Source of the DNA: Konateibacter massiliensis
GTDB taxonomy: Bacteria > Bacillota > Clostridia > Lachnospirales > Lachnospiraceae
Assembly (NCBI RefSeq): GCF_900184995.1
Contig: NZ_LT860097.1
Coordinates: 186,001 to 250,000 of the forward strand
DNA: 64,000 nt
Reading direction: 5' to 3'
Shown here: in pieces, positions 43,037 through 52,321 of the stretch
How the letters are laid out: every line of letters starts with the position of its first letter
How positions within the stretch are numbered: the stretch's first letter is position 1
Program-made: the position numbers and the translations under genes
Notes under the pieces: model-generated
The model's input: only the letters and a program-made list of their open reading frames with translations
The model's database searches: none
Told to the model about the DNA's origin: nothing

Positions 43037-46000
43037 GTGAGTAATTTGCGTGAAAGAGTAGAGGAACTGGGACGAGGAAATTTTAAACTAAATATACCGG
43101 AAATAGAGCTGTCTACGCCGTTGATTGAGATTAATATCAACAAGGATGAGTGTTTTGAAGGGCACTTTTCCTTAAAGAGCCTAAATACTGGTAAAATGAA
43201 GGGCATGATATATACCTCTACGGACCGTATGAAATGTATGAATTCGCAGTTTATAGGGACGGAAGCAAAAATTTTGTTTCGATTTCATGCAAAGGGACTT
43301 TGCGAGGGAAAAACGGTAAAAGGAAGATTTTATATTATAAGTAACGGGGGTGAATTTAGACTACCTTTCGTTGTGAATATCAATCAGCAGGAGATTACCT
43401 CCTCGATGGGGCGAATCAGCAACTTATTTCATTTTACCAATCTGGCGGCGACTAACTGGCAGGAGGCGTTTGAGGTATTTAAAATGCCGGAGTTTACGTC
43501 GGTATTTATTAATAACGATAAGAGATACGAGAACTTATATCAGGCACTTACCTCGGGAGAACAGGTCACGGAGCAGTGTATGGAGGAGTTCTTAATCGGC
43601 ATTCATAAGAAAAGTCCGATTTCTCTTCAGATGAATGAGACAAATAAGAGCGTATATGGTTTAAAGACTGATGAAAAGGAAGCAATATTGCTCACAAAAA
43701 ATACATGGGGCTATATTGACAGCAAGGTCACGACAGACTGTGACTTTATTGAATTGGCAAAAGGTTCAATCAAGACAGAGAACTTTATCGGAAATAATTA
43801 TTCTTTGGAGTACATTATCCGAAAGGATAAGCTTCATGCCGGCAAAAATTGCGGAAGAATTAAAATAAGCAATATCAATAAAGAAAGTGTCTATGAGATT
43901 ACTGTTTTTTCAGAGGAGAAGGAAGAGGAAAGCCGCAGACGCCAGAATAGCAAGGAGAGGAAAGAAAGCATATTTGAGCTGTGTAAGCTCTATATTTCCT
44001 ATCGTTGCAGGAGAACGAATACCAATCCATGGGTTAAGGAGTGTATGGGATATGTCAATACCTTGCTTGCACTAGAGCCGGACAATAAGGAATATATCCT
44101 GCTTCGTGCACATCTCTTTACGTTGCAGAAAAAGAGCCATGAAGCTCATGAGCTGGTGAAGGACTTTGAGAAGAATAAAAAAGAGTTCAGAGAGGACAGC
44201 AGGCTTTATGCGTATTATCTCTATCTGACGACCTACTGGACGAAGGATATAAAATACACCAAAAAGGTTACAGATGAGATAAGAGGAATATATCATAAGC
44301 AGAAGGATTGGCGGATATTGTGGGTACTGCTTTATCTGGACAGCGCATTGTTGGGAGATTCAGCGCGTAAGCTTGCAATGATGGAAGAACAGTATAACCA
44401 TCGCGGCGGTAGTCCGATTATGTATGTTGAGGCATATCGGATTATAAAGGCGGATGTCTTTCCTTTGCAAAAGCTCGGGAAATTTGAGCTTCAGGTACTT
44501 TTCTGGGCAGTGAAAAACAAGGTGCTTTCGAAAGAGGTTACCTTACAGACGGTTGAGCTCGCGGCTAAAGTAAAGGAGTTCAATCCCCTTCTTCTTCACA
44601 TATTGATTTACGGATATGGGCAGTATCACGACAAGACGATATTGAGCGCGATTTGCAGACTTTTGATACAGGGCAACCGAACGGATACAAAATATTTCAA
44701 GTGGTATAGTCTTGGAGTGGAGCAGGATGTTCGGATTACAAGACTGTTTGAGTACTATATGTACTCAATTCCGATGGATTACAAGGAAAACATTCCAAAA
44801 TCGGTTCTGATGTATTTTGATTATTATAATAATCTGGATTATAAAAAAAGTGCACTGCTCTATGAAAAGGTTATCAAGCAGAGAGACATTTACCCAGAAT
44901 TATTCCAAAATTACAGGCGGCACATTGAGGAGTTTATGATGGAGCAGCTTATGGCGAAGCGCAACAGTGAAAAGCTTGCGTTTATTTATGATGCAATGCT
45001 TTCGCTCAACAGCATTACGCCGGAACTTGCAGGCGCCATAGCAGAGATTATATTTGGCTGTGAGCTGGAGTGCAAAAATTCTAAAATAAAAAGTGTATCA
45101 GTCATACATAAGCATTTAAAAAAGGAAAAAATATATCCGATTACCGAGCAAAAGGCGTATATTCAACTGTACACGAAAGATTATGCGGTTTCCTTCTTGG
45201 ATGGTGAAGGGAATCGTTATCAGTCGTCTGTGGACTATGAAATAAAATATTTGATGGATGAAGCATTTTACATTAAGAAATGCTTTGATTTTGATGTGAA
45301 AAATAAAAATGTCAGATTAAACGTGAGCCAGAATTTGATTTCCGGTAGTCTGATTCAGGAAGAGCATTTGGAGCTTTTGGAGGAGATACTTCAGGAAAAA
45401 GAGGTAAAGGAAGAATATAAAGCATTCCTTCGAGGAGTAGTGATTAATTATTGCTATGAGCACGACGAGGACAGTCTCGAAAAGCATATTATCAATATGG
45501 AATGGGGTAAGGTGGAGTGTCTGCATCGAACGAAGGCAATCGAATATCTCATTATGAAAGGTGTGTATGAGCAAGCTTACGAGGGGATTTCCCAGTATGG
45601 TCATGAGGACATTTCAGTCAAACAGCTTATCAAGCTGACAAGCAGGCTGATTTTTGAACGAGATTACGAAAAGGATGAACTTCTGCTTTCTATGGCGGAT
45701 AGTGTGTTCAAGGAGAAAAAATATGACGAGATTATTTTGAGATATCTCATTTTATATTTTAACGGCACACTTGGCGAGATGAGAAATATCTGGGCGGCTG
45801 CAAACAAATTTGATGTGGATGCTTATGAGCTTTCAGAGCGCATTATTTTACAGATATTGTTTACGAATGAATATCTGGAAGAGATTGATGATATTTTTGA
45901 TTACTATTACAGTAAGGGACCAAAGACCCAGATCGCACAAGCTTTCTTAACTTACTATGCCTATTTGTTTTTTGTTTCCGACAGAAGGGTCGGGAAAAAG

Positions 46001-46600
46001 ACTTTTGAGTATATCAAACGCGAACAGTATATAGAGGGAATGTTAAATGATACATGCAGGCTGGCAATGCTGAAATACTATGCAAGGTGCCTTTCCTTGA
46101 CCGGTGAGGAAAAAGAGTATGTAAAATCTACATTGCAGGAATTCATAAGCCGCAAGATGTATTTTAAATTTTACGAAGAATTTGGAGAAGAAATGCTGGC
46201 TCCGTATTGCTATGCGGGAAAATGTCTGGTGGAGCACAAGACAGATATGGATCATCCTGTTTTTATCCATTATATTCAAGAGGATATGGCTGGTAACGGA
46301 CAATATAAGGTGGAAAAGATGCAGCAGAGTTATCCGGGTATTCACCACAAGCTGTTCACTGTTTTTTACGGTGAGAAGATTCAGTATTATATCACTGAGG
46401 AGAGTGACTCGAAGGAGCTTGTAAGAAGCGACACCATAGTGAAAAGCGAAATGAATCTGAATAATTCCTGCAGCCGTTATAATATGCTGAATGATATGTC
46501 AGTGGCAATCGAGATGAATGATGATGCCACATTGTTAGAGCTTATGAATAAGTATGCGGTGAACAGTCAGGCAGCCGCATTGCTGTTTAAAAGTATGTAG
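43037..46600 (+). CDS. Large DUF5717-like protein with N-terminal beta domain and alpha-solenoid
   Basis: This 1187-residue protein has no signal peptide or membrane segment. Residues about 20-120 and 190-290 look like immunoglobulin-type beta domains (ECFEGHFSLKSLNTGKMKGMIYTST, KGRFYIISNGGEFRLPFVVNI). From about 300 to the end it is helical, with short repeats like a TPR or HEAT solenoid. I associate it with DUF5717, a Lachnospiraceae family of unknown function, from memory of its size and neighbours. The start GTG 43037 is the first in frame; TTG 43046 is possible and GAGGGA lies upstream. It is followed 12 bases later by an Hsp70-like gene, so the two products probably form a complex. No function can be assigned. 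Confidence 0.7.
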   Translation: MSNLRERVEELGRGNFKLNIPEIELSTPLIEININKDECFEGHFSLKSLNTGKMKGMIYTSTDRMKCMNSQFIGTEAKILFRFHAKGLCEGKTVKGRFYIISNGGEFRLPFVVNINQQEITSSMGRISNLFHFTNLAATNWQEAFEVFKMPEFTSVFINNDKRYENLYQALTSGEQVTEQCMEEFLIGIHKKSPISLQMNETNKSVYGLKTDEKEAILLTKNTWGYIDSKVTTDCDFIELAKGSIKTENFIGNNYSLEYIIRKDKLHAGKNCGRIKISNINKESVYEITVFSEEKEEESRRRQNSKERKESIFELCKLYISYRCRRTNTNPWVKECMGYVNTLLALEPDNKEYILLRAHLFTLQKKSHEAHELVKDFEKNKKEFREDSRLYAYYLYLTTYWTKDIKYTKKVTDEIRGIYHKQKDWRILWVLLYLDSALLGDSARKLAMMEEQYNHRGGSPIMYVEAYRIIKADVFPLQKLGKFELQVLFWAVKNKVLSKEVTLQTVELAAKVKEFNPLLLHILIYGYGQYHDKTILSAICRLLIQGNRTDTKYFKWYSLGVEQDVRITRLFEYYMYSIPMDYKENIPKSVLMYFDYYNNLDYKKSALLYEKVIKQRDIYPELFQNYRRHIEEFMMEQLMAKRNSEKLAFIYDAMLSLNSITPELAGAIAEIIFGCELECKNSKIKSVSVIHKHLKKEKIYPITEQKAYIQLYTKDYAVSFLDGEGNRYQSSVDYEIKYLMDEAFYIKKCFDFDVKNKNVRLNVSQNLISGSLIQEEHLELLEEILQEKEVKEEYKAFLRGVVINYCYEHDEDSLEKHIINMEWGKVECLHRTKAIEYLIMKGVYEQAYEGISQYGHEDISVKQLIKLTSRLIFERDYEKDELLLSMADSVFKEKKYDEIILRYLILYFNGTLGEMRNIWAAANKFDVDAYELSERIILQILFTNEYLEEIDDIFDYYYSKGPKTQIAQAFLTYYAYLFFVSDRRVGKKTFEYIKREQYIEGMLNDTCRLAMLKYYARCLSLTGEEKEYVKSTLQEFISRKMYFKFYEEFGEEMLAPYCYAGKCLVEHKTDMDHPVFIHYIQEDMAGNGQYKVEKMQQSYPGIHHKLFTVFYGEKIQYYITEESDSKELVRSDTIVKSEMNLNNSCSRYNMLNDMSVAIEMNDDATLLELMNKYAVNSQAAALLFKSM

Positions 46601-46612
46601 GAGGAACGCAAG

Positions 46613-47875
46613 GTGGATAGTAAGGATGTTACACAAAATAAATTGATGATAGGATATGACTTATGCAATGACTATTCACAGATTAGTTTTTTTAACCATG
46701 CCCAGGGAGAGCCAAAGACAATCAGTATCACTGCGGGGCAGGAAAAATTTCAGATTCCGACTCTTCTTTTGCGAAACAAAGAGCTTGACAAGTGGTATTT
46801 TGGCGAGGAGGCAGTAAAGCGGGCAGCAAAAAAAGAAGGTATCCTCATCACCGATATTTTGAAAAAATGCAGTGAGGCAGAACCGGTTGTAATTGAGGAA
46901 GAGCAATTTTCTCCGTCATTTTTACTGGAGCTGTTTATCCGAAGAACGCTTGGCTTTCTCACCTATGAAGGAATTCCACAAAAGGTGCCGGACTGTATTG
47001 TGTTTACGGTGGAGATGGTGGATGAAAATCTGGTCAAGGCAATCAAAGAGAGCGCTTCTGCTATAGGAGTCCGTGCGGAGGATGTTTATGTACAGGACCA
47101 TGAGGAGAGTTTTGCCAGCTATACGATTCACCAAAAGAGCGAGCTTTGGAACTACAATGTCATTTTGCTGGAATATATAAAAGATAACTTGGAGGCATTT
47201 AATTTAAAAATAAACACAAAAACAACACCAACCACTGCTACAATAAGCAGGGAGAATTTTGGCAGGATAGAAAGCGAGCTGGATGACCAAGAAAAGGACG
47301 GGTACGTCAAGGGACTGCTAAAGCAATATTTCGGCGGAAATCAGGTTTCCTGTGTGTTTTTATGCGGAGAAGGCTTTGAAGGAGAGTGGGCAAAGGAGAC
47401 CCTTCGCTTTTTATGCCTTGGAAGGCGTGTTTTTCAAGGGAAAAACCTGTACACGAAGGGTGCCTGTTATCGAGCGGCGGCAAAAATTATGGCTGCCAGA
47501 GAAGAATATGTGTTTCTCGGTGATAATAAGCTGAAATATAACATCGGGCTGGACGTTTTTTACCGGGGAGAGAAGCAGTATTACCCTCTTATAAGTGCAG
47601 ATGAAAATTGGTATGATTCCACGAAAAGATGTGAGCTTTTGCTGGAGGATGAGGAATGTATTGAGCTGAAGCTGACGCCCATTGACCACAACGATACACG
47701 AACTGTGATTGTCAATCTTCATGATTTGCCGAAGAGACCGAATAAGACGGTCCGGCTTTTACTTAAGATAAAATTTAAATCTGCTAATGCGGGAGTGATT
47801 ACGGTATCTGATTTAGGCTTTGGTGAGTTTTATGAGTCCTCAGGAAAAGTGTGGAAGCACAAAATATTTTTATAG
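46613..47875 (+). CDS. Degenerate Hsp70-like protein (DUF5716-like)
   Basis: This 420-residue protein has the layout of an actin/Hsp70 nucleotide-binding domain. Phosphate loop 1 is GYDLCNDYSQISFF. A segment corresponding to NEPTAAA reads QDHEESFASYTIH. Where Hsp70 has DLGGGT, this protein has EYIKDN, and the adenosine loop is VFLCGEGFEGEWAKETLRFL instead of VGGS. The central ATP-binding motifs are therefore altered, so it may bind nucleotide weakly or act as a scaffold. A short beta region (SADENWYDSTKRCELLLEDEE to the end) resembles an Hsp70 substrate-binding sandwich without its lid. Start GTG 46613 follows GGAGG. It is co-transcribed with the genes on both sides. Confidence 0.72.
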   Translation: MDSKDVTQNKLMIGYDLCNDYSQISFFNHAQGEPKTISITAGQEKFQIPTLLLRNKELDKWYFGEEAVKRAAKKEGILITDILKKCSEAEPVVIEEEQFSPSFLLELFIRRTLGFLTYEGIPQKVPDCIVFTVEMVDENLVKAIKESASAIGVRAEDVYVQDHEESFASYTIHQKSELWNYNVILLEYIKDNLEAFNLKINTKTTPTTATISRENFGRIESELDDQEKDGYVKGLLKQYFGGNQVSCVFLCGEGFEGEWAKETLRFLCLGRRVFQGKNLYTKGACYRAAAKIMAAREEYVFLGDNKLKYNIGLDVFYRGEKQYYPLISADENWYDSTKRCELLLEDEECIELKLTPIDHNDTRTVIVNLHDLPKRPNKTVRLLLKIKFKSANAGVITVSDLGFGEFYESSGKVWKHKIFL

Positions 47876-47893
47876 ACAGAAAGAAGGGGCAAA

Positions 47894-48694
47894 ATGGGCA
47901 GGATTATATTATGTCATGAAAAAAAAGCGGAAAAACCATATTTCATTGCCAGTATGAATCTTAATTTATATACCTTGGAGGAGCTGTGCTATTTTCTGTA
48001 TGATAATATCTATTGGATGGATGAAGCTATCATAAATGACGAGCTGATAGAATGGATTGAGACACAACTGCAGCTAAAAGAGCTTGGGGAGGAGCTTAGG
48101 AATAACCTTGGTAATATCAACAGCTTTGTGATGGCTGTTTTGCGATATGTAGGCTACATAACAGAGGAAGACGAGGAAGAGACGGGGAAACGTCTGTCCC
48201 AGTATGAACACCAAAGTGATTTGGAAAAGATGATGGAGCGTGCCTCACATTTTCTGGAGAGCAAGCTGTTTATGGAAGCAATTTTGGAATACAAGAAACT
48301 GGAGGCGAGAGAGGATAATCCCCATATGGAAAAGGTATATAATAATATGGGAGTTGCCTATGCTAATCTCTTCCTATATAAAGAGGCGGCAAACTATTTT
48401 AAGCGGGCATATGAGCAAAAGCCTGATGAGGAAAGTTATAAGAACCTTTCCTATGCGGCAGCCATGATGAACGAGGAAGAAAGAAAAGATTTTCAGGCAC
48501 TACTTCAGGGAAATTACAGAGAGGTGTTTTTGGCAGATATGGAAAGTGCGGCGACAAGCGAGGAAAATGATAAGCTTGTCAAGCTGAACACCGTCATTCG
48601 ATATAAAAATGAAAATCATGTGGCAGAGTATTACAAAGGCTTGGAACATCTGCTCAACGAATGGAAGAAAGAATATAGAAATTATACGGGCTGA
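47894..48694 (+). CDS. TPR-repeat protein of the DUF5717 locus
   Basis: This 266-residue soluble protein has an N-terminal helical region (residues 1-90; LNLYTLEELCYFLYDNIYWMDEAI) unlike any domain I know. TPR-like repeats at about 105-195 include ASHFLESKLFMEAILEYKKLEAREDN and MEKVYNNMGVAYANLFLYKEAANYFKRAYEQKPDEESYKNL. An acidic linker (TEEDEEETGK) joins the two. Start ATG 47894 has AAAGGGGC upstream. It lies between the Hsp70-like and the membrane gene, so it probably bridges these proteins. TPR proteins commonly bind Hsp70 partners; this is inference from context. Confidence 0.7.
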   Translation: MGRIILCHEKKAEKPYFIASMNLNLYTLEELCYFLYDNIYWMDEAIINDELIEWIETQLQLKELGEELRNNLGNINSFVMAVLRYVGYITEEDEEETGKRLSQYEHQSDLEKMMERASHFLESKLFMEAILEYKKLEAREDNPHMEKVYNNMGVAYANLFLYKEAANYFKRAYEQKPDEESYKNLSYAAAMMNEEERKDFQALLQGNYREVFLADMESAATSEENDKLVKLNTVIRYKNENHVAEYYKGLEHLLNEWKKEYRNYTG

Positions 48695-48717
48695 TGAACG
48701 TCACCAAGGAGGATAAA

Positions 48718-49902
48718 ATGGGGCTATTTGATGGTTTGAAAAAGAAAAATAAGACACAGCGTGAGAAGCTTATCGCGGATGTAGAAAATGATTTAAAGGA
48801 AAAAAATCTAAATCTCGAGGAGATTAATGTAAACAATAAAGAGCAGCGAGATCAGTACGTTCAATATAGCTGTGATCAGATTAAAGTAGCGGCAAGGGAG
48901 CTGGCTGATGCAAAACAGGAATACAATCTGGTTACCACCTATCTAAGTGATATGCAGCAGATTGATAAGCTGCCAGAGAACAACAAGGCTGAGGTTATGG
49001 ATTTGGCTCGTGAAATTGTGGGCTTAAACAAGGAGAGAAAGAGCTACCAGTCAGCCTCCTCTAAGATTACAGATTTGCAGTACTCTCAGATTGAGTTGAA
49101 TGAGGATGACATCCCGAAGGTTCTGGCGGATTTGGACGCCAGGGAGAAGGAACAAAACCTCATTAAAACGGATTTGGGGTATCTGGAAGGTGAAAAAACC
49201 TCCCTTGTTTTTATGAGAAAGGATACCGTGAGAAGCCTGAAAAATATGAAGGCGTTGGCGGTCATAACATTGTTTACACTGATTATCACCCTTTTGATGC
49301 TGTTTATACTGAACAATCTGTTCAATATGAATATATCCCTTGGATTTAGTGTTGCGGTGCTGGCGGGTGCGGTGGCATCAACGGCAATTTTTATAAAAAT
49401 CAGATACAGTATTGTGGAGCTGAGAAAATATGAGTTGAAAATTAACCGTGCCATCGGGCTTTTGAACAGCACCAAGATAAGATATGTAAATTCTACAAAC
49501 GCATTGGATTCCATTTATGACAAATATAATGTGGGAAGCGCAAGAGAGCTTGCCTTTTTATGGGAGCAGTATTTGAGTGCGAAAGCAGAGAGTCAAAGAT
49601 ATAAGATGAATACTTCTGATTTGGACTACCACAACAGACAGCTTACCAATATTTTGACGCGCTATAAGATTAATACCCCGTCCTTCTGGGTACACCATGC
49701 ATTGGCGCTCGTTGACAATATTGAGATGATTGAGACAAGGCATAACTTGATTGTAAGACGCCAGAACCTCCGAAAGAGAGTGGAATATAATACAGAGATT
49801 ATCAAAAAAGTGAAAAATGATATCACGAAGATTGCTGCCGATAATCCTGAATATATGGATGAAATCGTTTCTGTAATTAAGCCGGTAGAGGATATTGAAT
49901 AA
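48718..49902 (+). CDS. Coiled-coil protein with a central membrane hairpin
   Basis: This 394-residue protein starts MGLFDGLKKKNKTQRE. Residues 15-155 are a long coiled coil. Two membrane segments follow (about 174-197 and 206-226, ALAVITLFTLIITLLMLFIL and LGFSVAVLAGAVASTAIFI), then a second coiled coil (about 235-390). Both coiled coils face the cytoplasm if the hairpin is simple. Start ATG 48718 has AAGGAGG directly upstream; an ATG at 48694 overlaps the previous stop. It is the only membrane protein of the four-gene locus and could anchor the others. The architecture is like a membrane-shaping or tethering factor, but there is no known family. Confidence 0.7.
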   Translation: MGLFDGLKKKNKTQREKLIADVENDLKEKNLNLEEINVNNKEQRDQYVQYSCDQIKVAARELADAKQEYNLVTTYLSDMQQIDKLPENNKAEVMDLAREIVGLNKERKSYQSASSKITDLQYSQIELNEDDIPKVLADLDAREKEQNLIKTDLGYLEGEKTSLVFMRKDTVRSLKNMKALAVITLFTLIITLLMLFILNNLFNMNISLGFSVAVLAGAVASTAIFIKIRYSIVELRKYELKINRAIGLLNSTKIRYVNSTNALDSIYDKYNVGSARELAFLWEQYLSAKAESQRYKMNTSDLDYHNRQLTNILTRYKINTPSFWVHHALALVDNIEMIETRHNLIVRRQNLRKRVEYNTEIIKKVKNDITKIAADNPEYMDEIVSVIKPVEDIE

Positions 49903-49980
49903 AGGTTACGATTAGCACAAGTTATAAGTATTGCTTAATAATTCTAATAACATATAATCCCCATTAATAAAGATATCATA

Positions 49981-50009
49981 TTGCTTTTGAAAATGCATTA
50001 TATTATAAT
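49981..50009 (+). promoter_or_regulatory. Promoter of the purC-purF-purB operon
   Basis: TTGCTT (49981-49986), a 17-base spacer and TATAAT (50004-50009). The leader to purC is about 80 bases. I looked for the conserved purine-riboswitch core and did not find it. Confidence 0.65.
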
Positions 50010-50095
50010 GCTAGATGAGAGCATAATCTCATTTTAAAACAGGTAAACTTAACAATAATGAAATTGATATTCCAAGAAGGACAGGTGGCGGACCA

Positions 50096-50803
50096 ATGAA
50101 AAAATTAGAAATGCTTTACGAAGGAAAGGCAAAAAGAGTTTATTCAACCGATGTGGAAGATGTGGTTATCGTTGATTACAAGGATGATGCAACAGCATTT
50201 AACGGCTTGAAAAAAGGAACGATTACAGGTAAAGGTGTAGTAAACAACAAAATGACCAATCATCTTTTTGCTTTATTAGAAAAGGAAGGCATTCCGACTC
50301 ATTTGGTAGAGGAATTAAGCGACCGGGAAACTGCGGTAAAGAAGGTGGAGATTGTTCCCCTTGAGGTAATCGTGAGAAACGTTGCGGCAGGCAGCTTTTC
50401 CAAGAAGCTTGGCATTGAAGAGGGAAGAAAACTGCTCTCCCCTACCTTGGAATTCAGCTATAAAAATGACGACCTCGGCGATCCGTTTATCAACGACTAT
50501 TATGCGTTGGCACTCGGACTTGCAACGCAGGAGGAAATTGACACAATCACAGAGCTTGTATTTAAGGTAAACAGCTTTTTATGTAAATATTTTGAAGAAC
50601 ATAAGATGAAACTGATTGATTTCAAAGTGGAATTTGGAAGATACAAGGGACAGATTGTCCTTGCCGATGAAATTTCACCGGATACATGTAGATTATGGGA
50701 TTTAGACACAAATGAGAAATTGGACAAGGATCGTTTCAGAAGAGATATGGGCAATGTGGAAGATGCCTATCAGGAAGTGTTTAAACGCCTTGGCATCCAG
50801 TAA
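50096..50803 (+). CDS. purC: Phosphoribosylaminoimidazole-succinocarboxamide synthase
   Basis: This 235-residue SAICAR synthetase joins aspartate to CAIR with ATP in purine synthesis. [62 protein letters not shown] and [14 protein letters not shown] are family signatures, and the length is normal for bacteria. RBS AGAAGGACAGG precedes ATG 50096. It is the first gene of the pur operon. Confidence 0.97.
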   Translation: MKKLEMLYEGKAKRVYSTDVEDVVIVDYKDDATAFNGLKKGTITGKGVVNNKMTNHLFALLEKEGIPTHLVEELSDRETAVKKVEIVPLEVIVRNVAAGSFSKKLGIEEGRKLLSPTLEFSYKNDDLGDPFINDYYALALGLATQEEIDTITELVFKVNSFLCKYFEEHKMKLIDFKVEFGRYKGQIVLADEISPDTCRLWDLDTNEKLDKDRFRRDMGNVEDAYQEVFKRLGIQ

Positions 50804-50846
50804 TGAGTGATACAGGCTAACCACTACATGTTAGAAAGGAAATTCA

Positions 50847-52292
50847 ATGAGTAATAATATGCATGAGCAGTATGATATAACAGACGAACTGCATGAGGAG
50901 TGTGGCGTCTTTGGAATGTATGATTTTGACGGAAATGATGTTACCTCCAGTATCTATTATGGCTTGTTTGCCTTGCAACATAGAGGGCAGGAAAGCTGCG
51001 GTATTGCAGTGAGTGAGACGAGCGGTCCGAAGGGAAAGGTAAGCTCGATTAAAGGCATGGGTCTGGTAAATGAGGTGTTTACCCTGGAGAGTCTGGATAC
51101 CATGAAGGGTGATATCGGTGTGGGACATGTTCGTTACTCCACAGCAGGCAGCAGTACGAGAGAGAATGCGCAGCCATTGGTACTCAACTATGTAAAGGGT
51201 ACGCTTGCATTGGCGCATAACGGAAACTTGATTAATGCACCCCAGCTTAGACATGAGCTAGAGTATACCGGAGCCATTTTCCAGACGACGATTGATTCCG
51301 AGGTAATCGCTTATCATATCGCAAGAGAGCGTCTGAATACAAAATCTGTTGAGGATGCGGTTGTCCGCGCTATGAGAAAAATCCAGGGTGCGTATTCACT
51401 CGTAGTTATGAGTCCGAGAAAATTAATCGGAGCAAGAGACCCATACGGCTTTAAGCCTCTGTGTATCGGAAAGAGAGATAATGCCTATATCATTACTTCC
51501 GAGACATGCGCACTTGAGACTGTGGATGCAGAGTTTATAAGAGATGTATTGCCGGGAGAGGTTGTGACAATCACACCGGAAGGAATTTTCTCTGACACAA
51601 GCATGTGCAAGCCAAAGGAAAAAGAAGGAAGATGCATTTTTGAATATATATATTTTGCAAGACCCGACAGCCACATTGACGGAGTGAGCGTATATCAATC
51701 CAGAATTTTGGCAGGAAAGTATCTGGCAATGGATTCGCCTGTGGAGGCTGATTTGGTAGTCGGTGTTCCTGAGTCAGGAAATGCGGCAGCGCTTGGCTAT
51801 TCTTTACAGTCGGGTATTCCATACGGAACTGCCTTTATAAAGAATGGTTATGTAGGCAGAACCTTTATTAAACCAAAGCAGAGTAATCGTGAATCCAGCG
51901 TAAGAATTAAGCTGAATGTTTTGGCAGAGGCGGTAAAGGGAAAGAGAGTTGTCATGATAGATGACTCCATCGTGCGCGGAACGACAAGCGACCGTATTGT
52001 CGGAATGCTCAAGGAAGCCGGCGCGAAGGAAGTTCATGTCAGAATAAGTTCCCCGCCGTTTTTATATCCTTGCTATTTCGGAACGGATATTCCAAGCAGG
52101 GAGCAATTGATTGCTTACAACAGATCAGTGGACGATATCAAAAAGGTAATCGGGGCGGACAGTCTTGCTTATTTGGAGCTAAATCGTCTTGGTGAGATGG
52201 TAGACCAGCTTCCGCATTGTACCGGCTGCTTTACCGGCAAATATCCGATGGAGCCTCCGACGGAGGATATCCGCGGAGAATATCAGGCTTAA
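50847..52292 (+). CDS. purF: Amidophosphoribosyltransferase
   Basis: This 481-residue enzyme catalyses the first committed purine step, PRPP plus glutamine to phosphoribosylamine. An 18-residue propeptide precedes the catalytic Cys19 in HEECGVFGMYDFDG. The phosphoribosyl site reads VVMIDDSIVRGTTSDRIV. Cysteines in GRCIFEYIYF, FLYPCYFG and LPHCTGCFTG match the Fe-S cluster ligands of the Bacillus subtilis type, implying an oxygen-sensitive enzyme. RBS AAAGGAA precedes ATG 50847. Confidence 0.97.
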   Translation: MSNNMHEQYDITDELHEECGVFGMYDFDGNDVTSSIYYGLFALQHRGQESCGIAVSETSGPKGKVSSIKGMGLVNEVFTLESLDTMKGDIGVGHVRYSTAGSSTRENAQPLVLNYVKGTLALAHNGNLINAPQLRHELEYTGAIFQTTIDSEVIAYHIARERLNTKSVEDAVVRAMRKIQGAYSLVVMSPRKLIGARDPYGFKPLCIGKRDNAYIITSETCALETVDAEFIRDVLPGEVVTITPEGIFSDTSMCKPKEKEGRCIFEYIYFARPDSHIDGVSVYQSRILAGKYLAMDSPVEADLVVGVPESGNAAALGYSLQSGIPYGTAFIKNGYVGRTFIKPKQSNRESSVRIKLNVLAEAVKGKRVVMIDDSIVRGTTSDRIVGMLKEAGAKEVHVRISSPPFLYPCYFGTDIPSREQLIAYNRSVDDIKKVIGADSLAYLELNRLGEMVDQLPHCTGCFTGKYPMEPPTEDIRGEYQA

Positions 52293-52321
52293 TGTTGTAA
52301 AATACCAAAAGGAGAAAAAGT

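Noticed and set aside
50010-50095. Purine riboswitch in the purC leader
   Set aside because: The leader lacks the conserved purine-aptamer core and the paired loops; only an AT-rich sequence and an RBS are seen.
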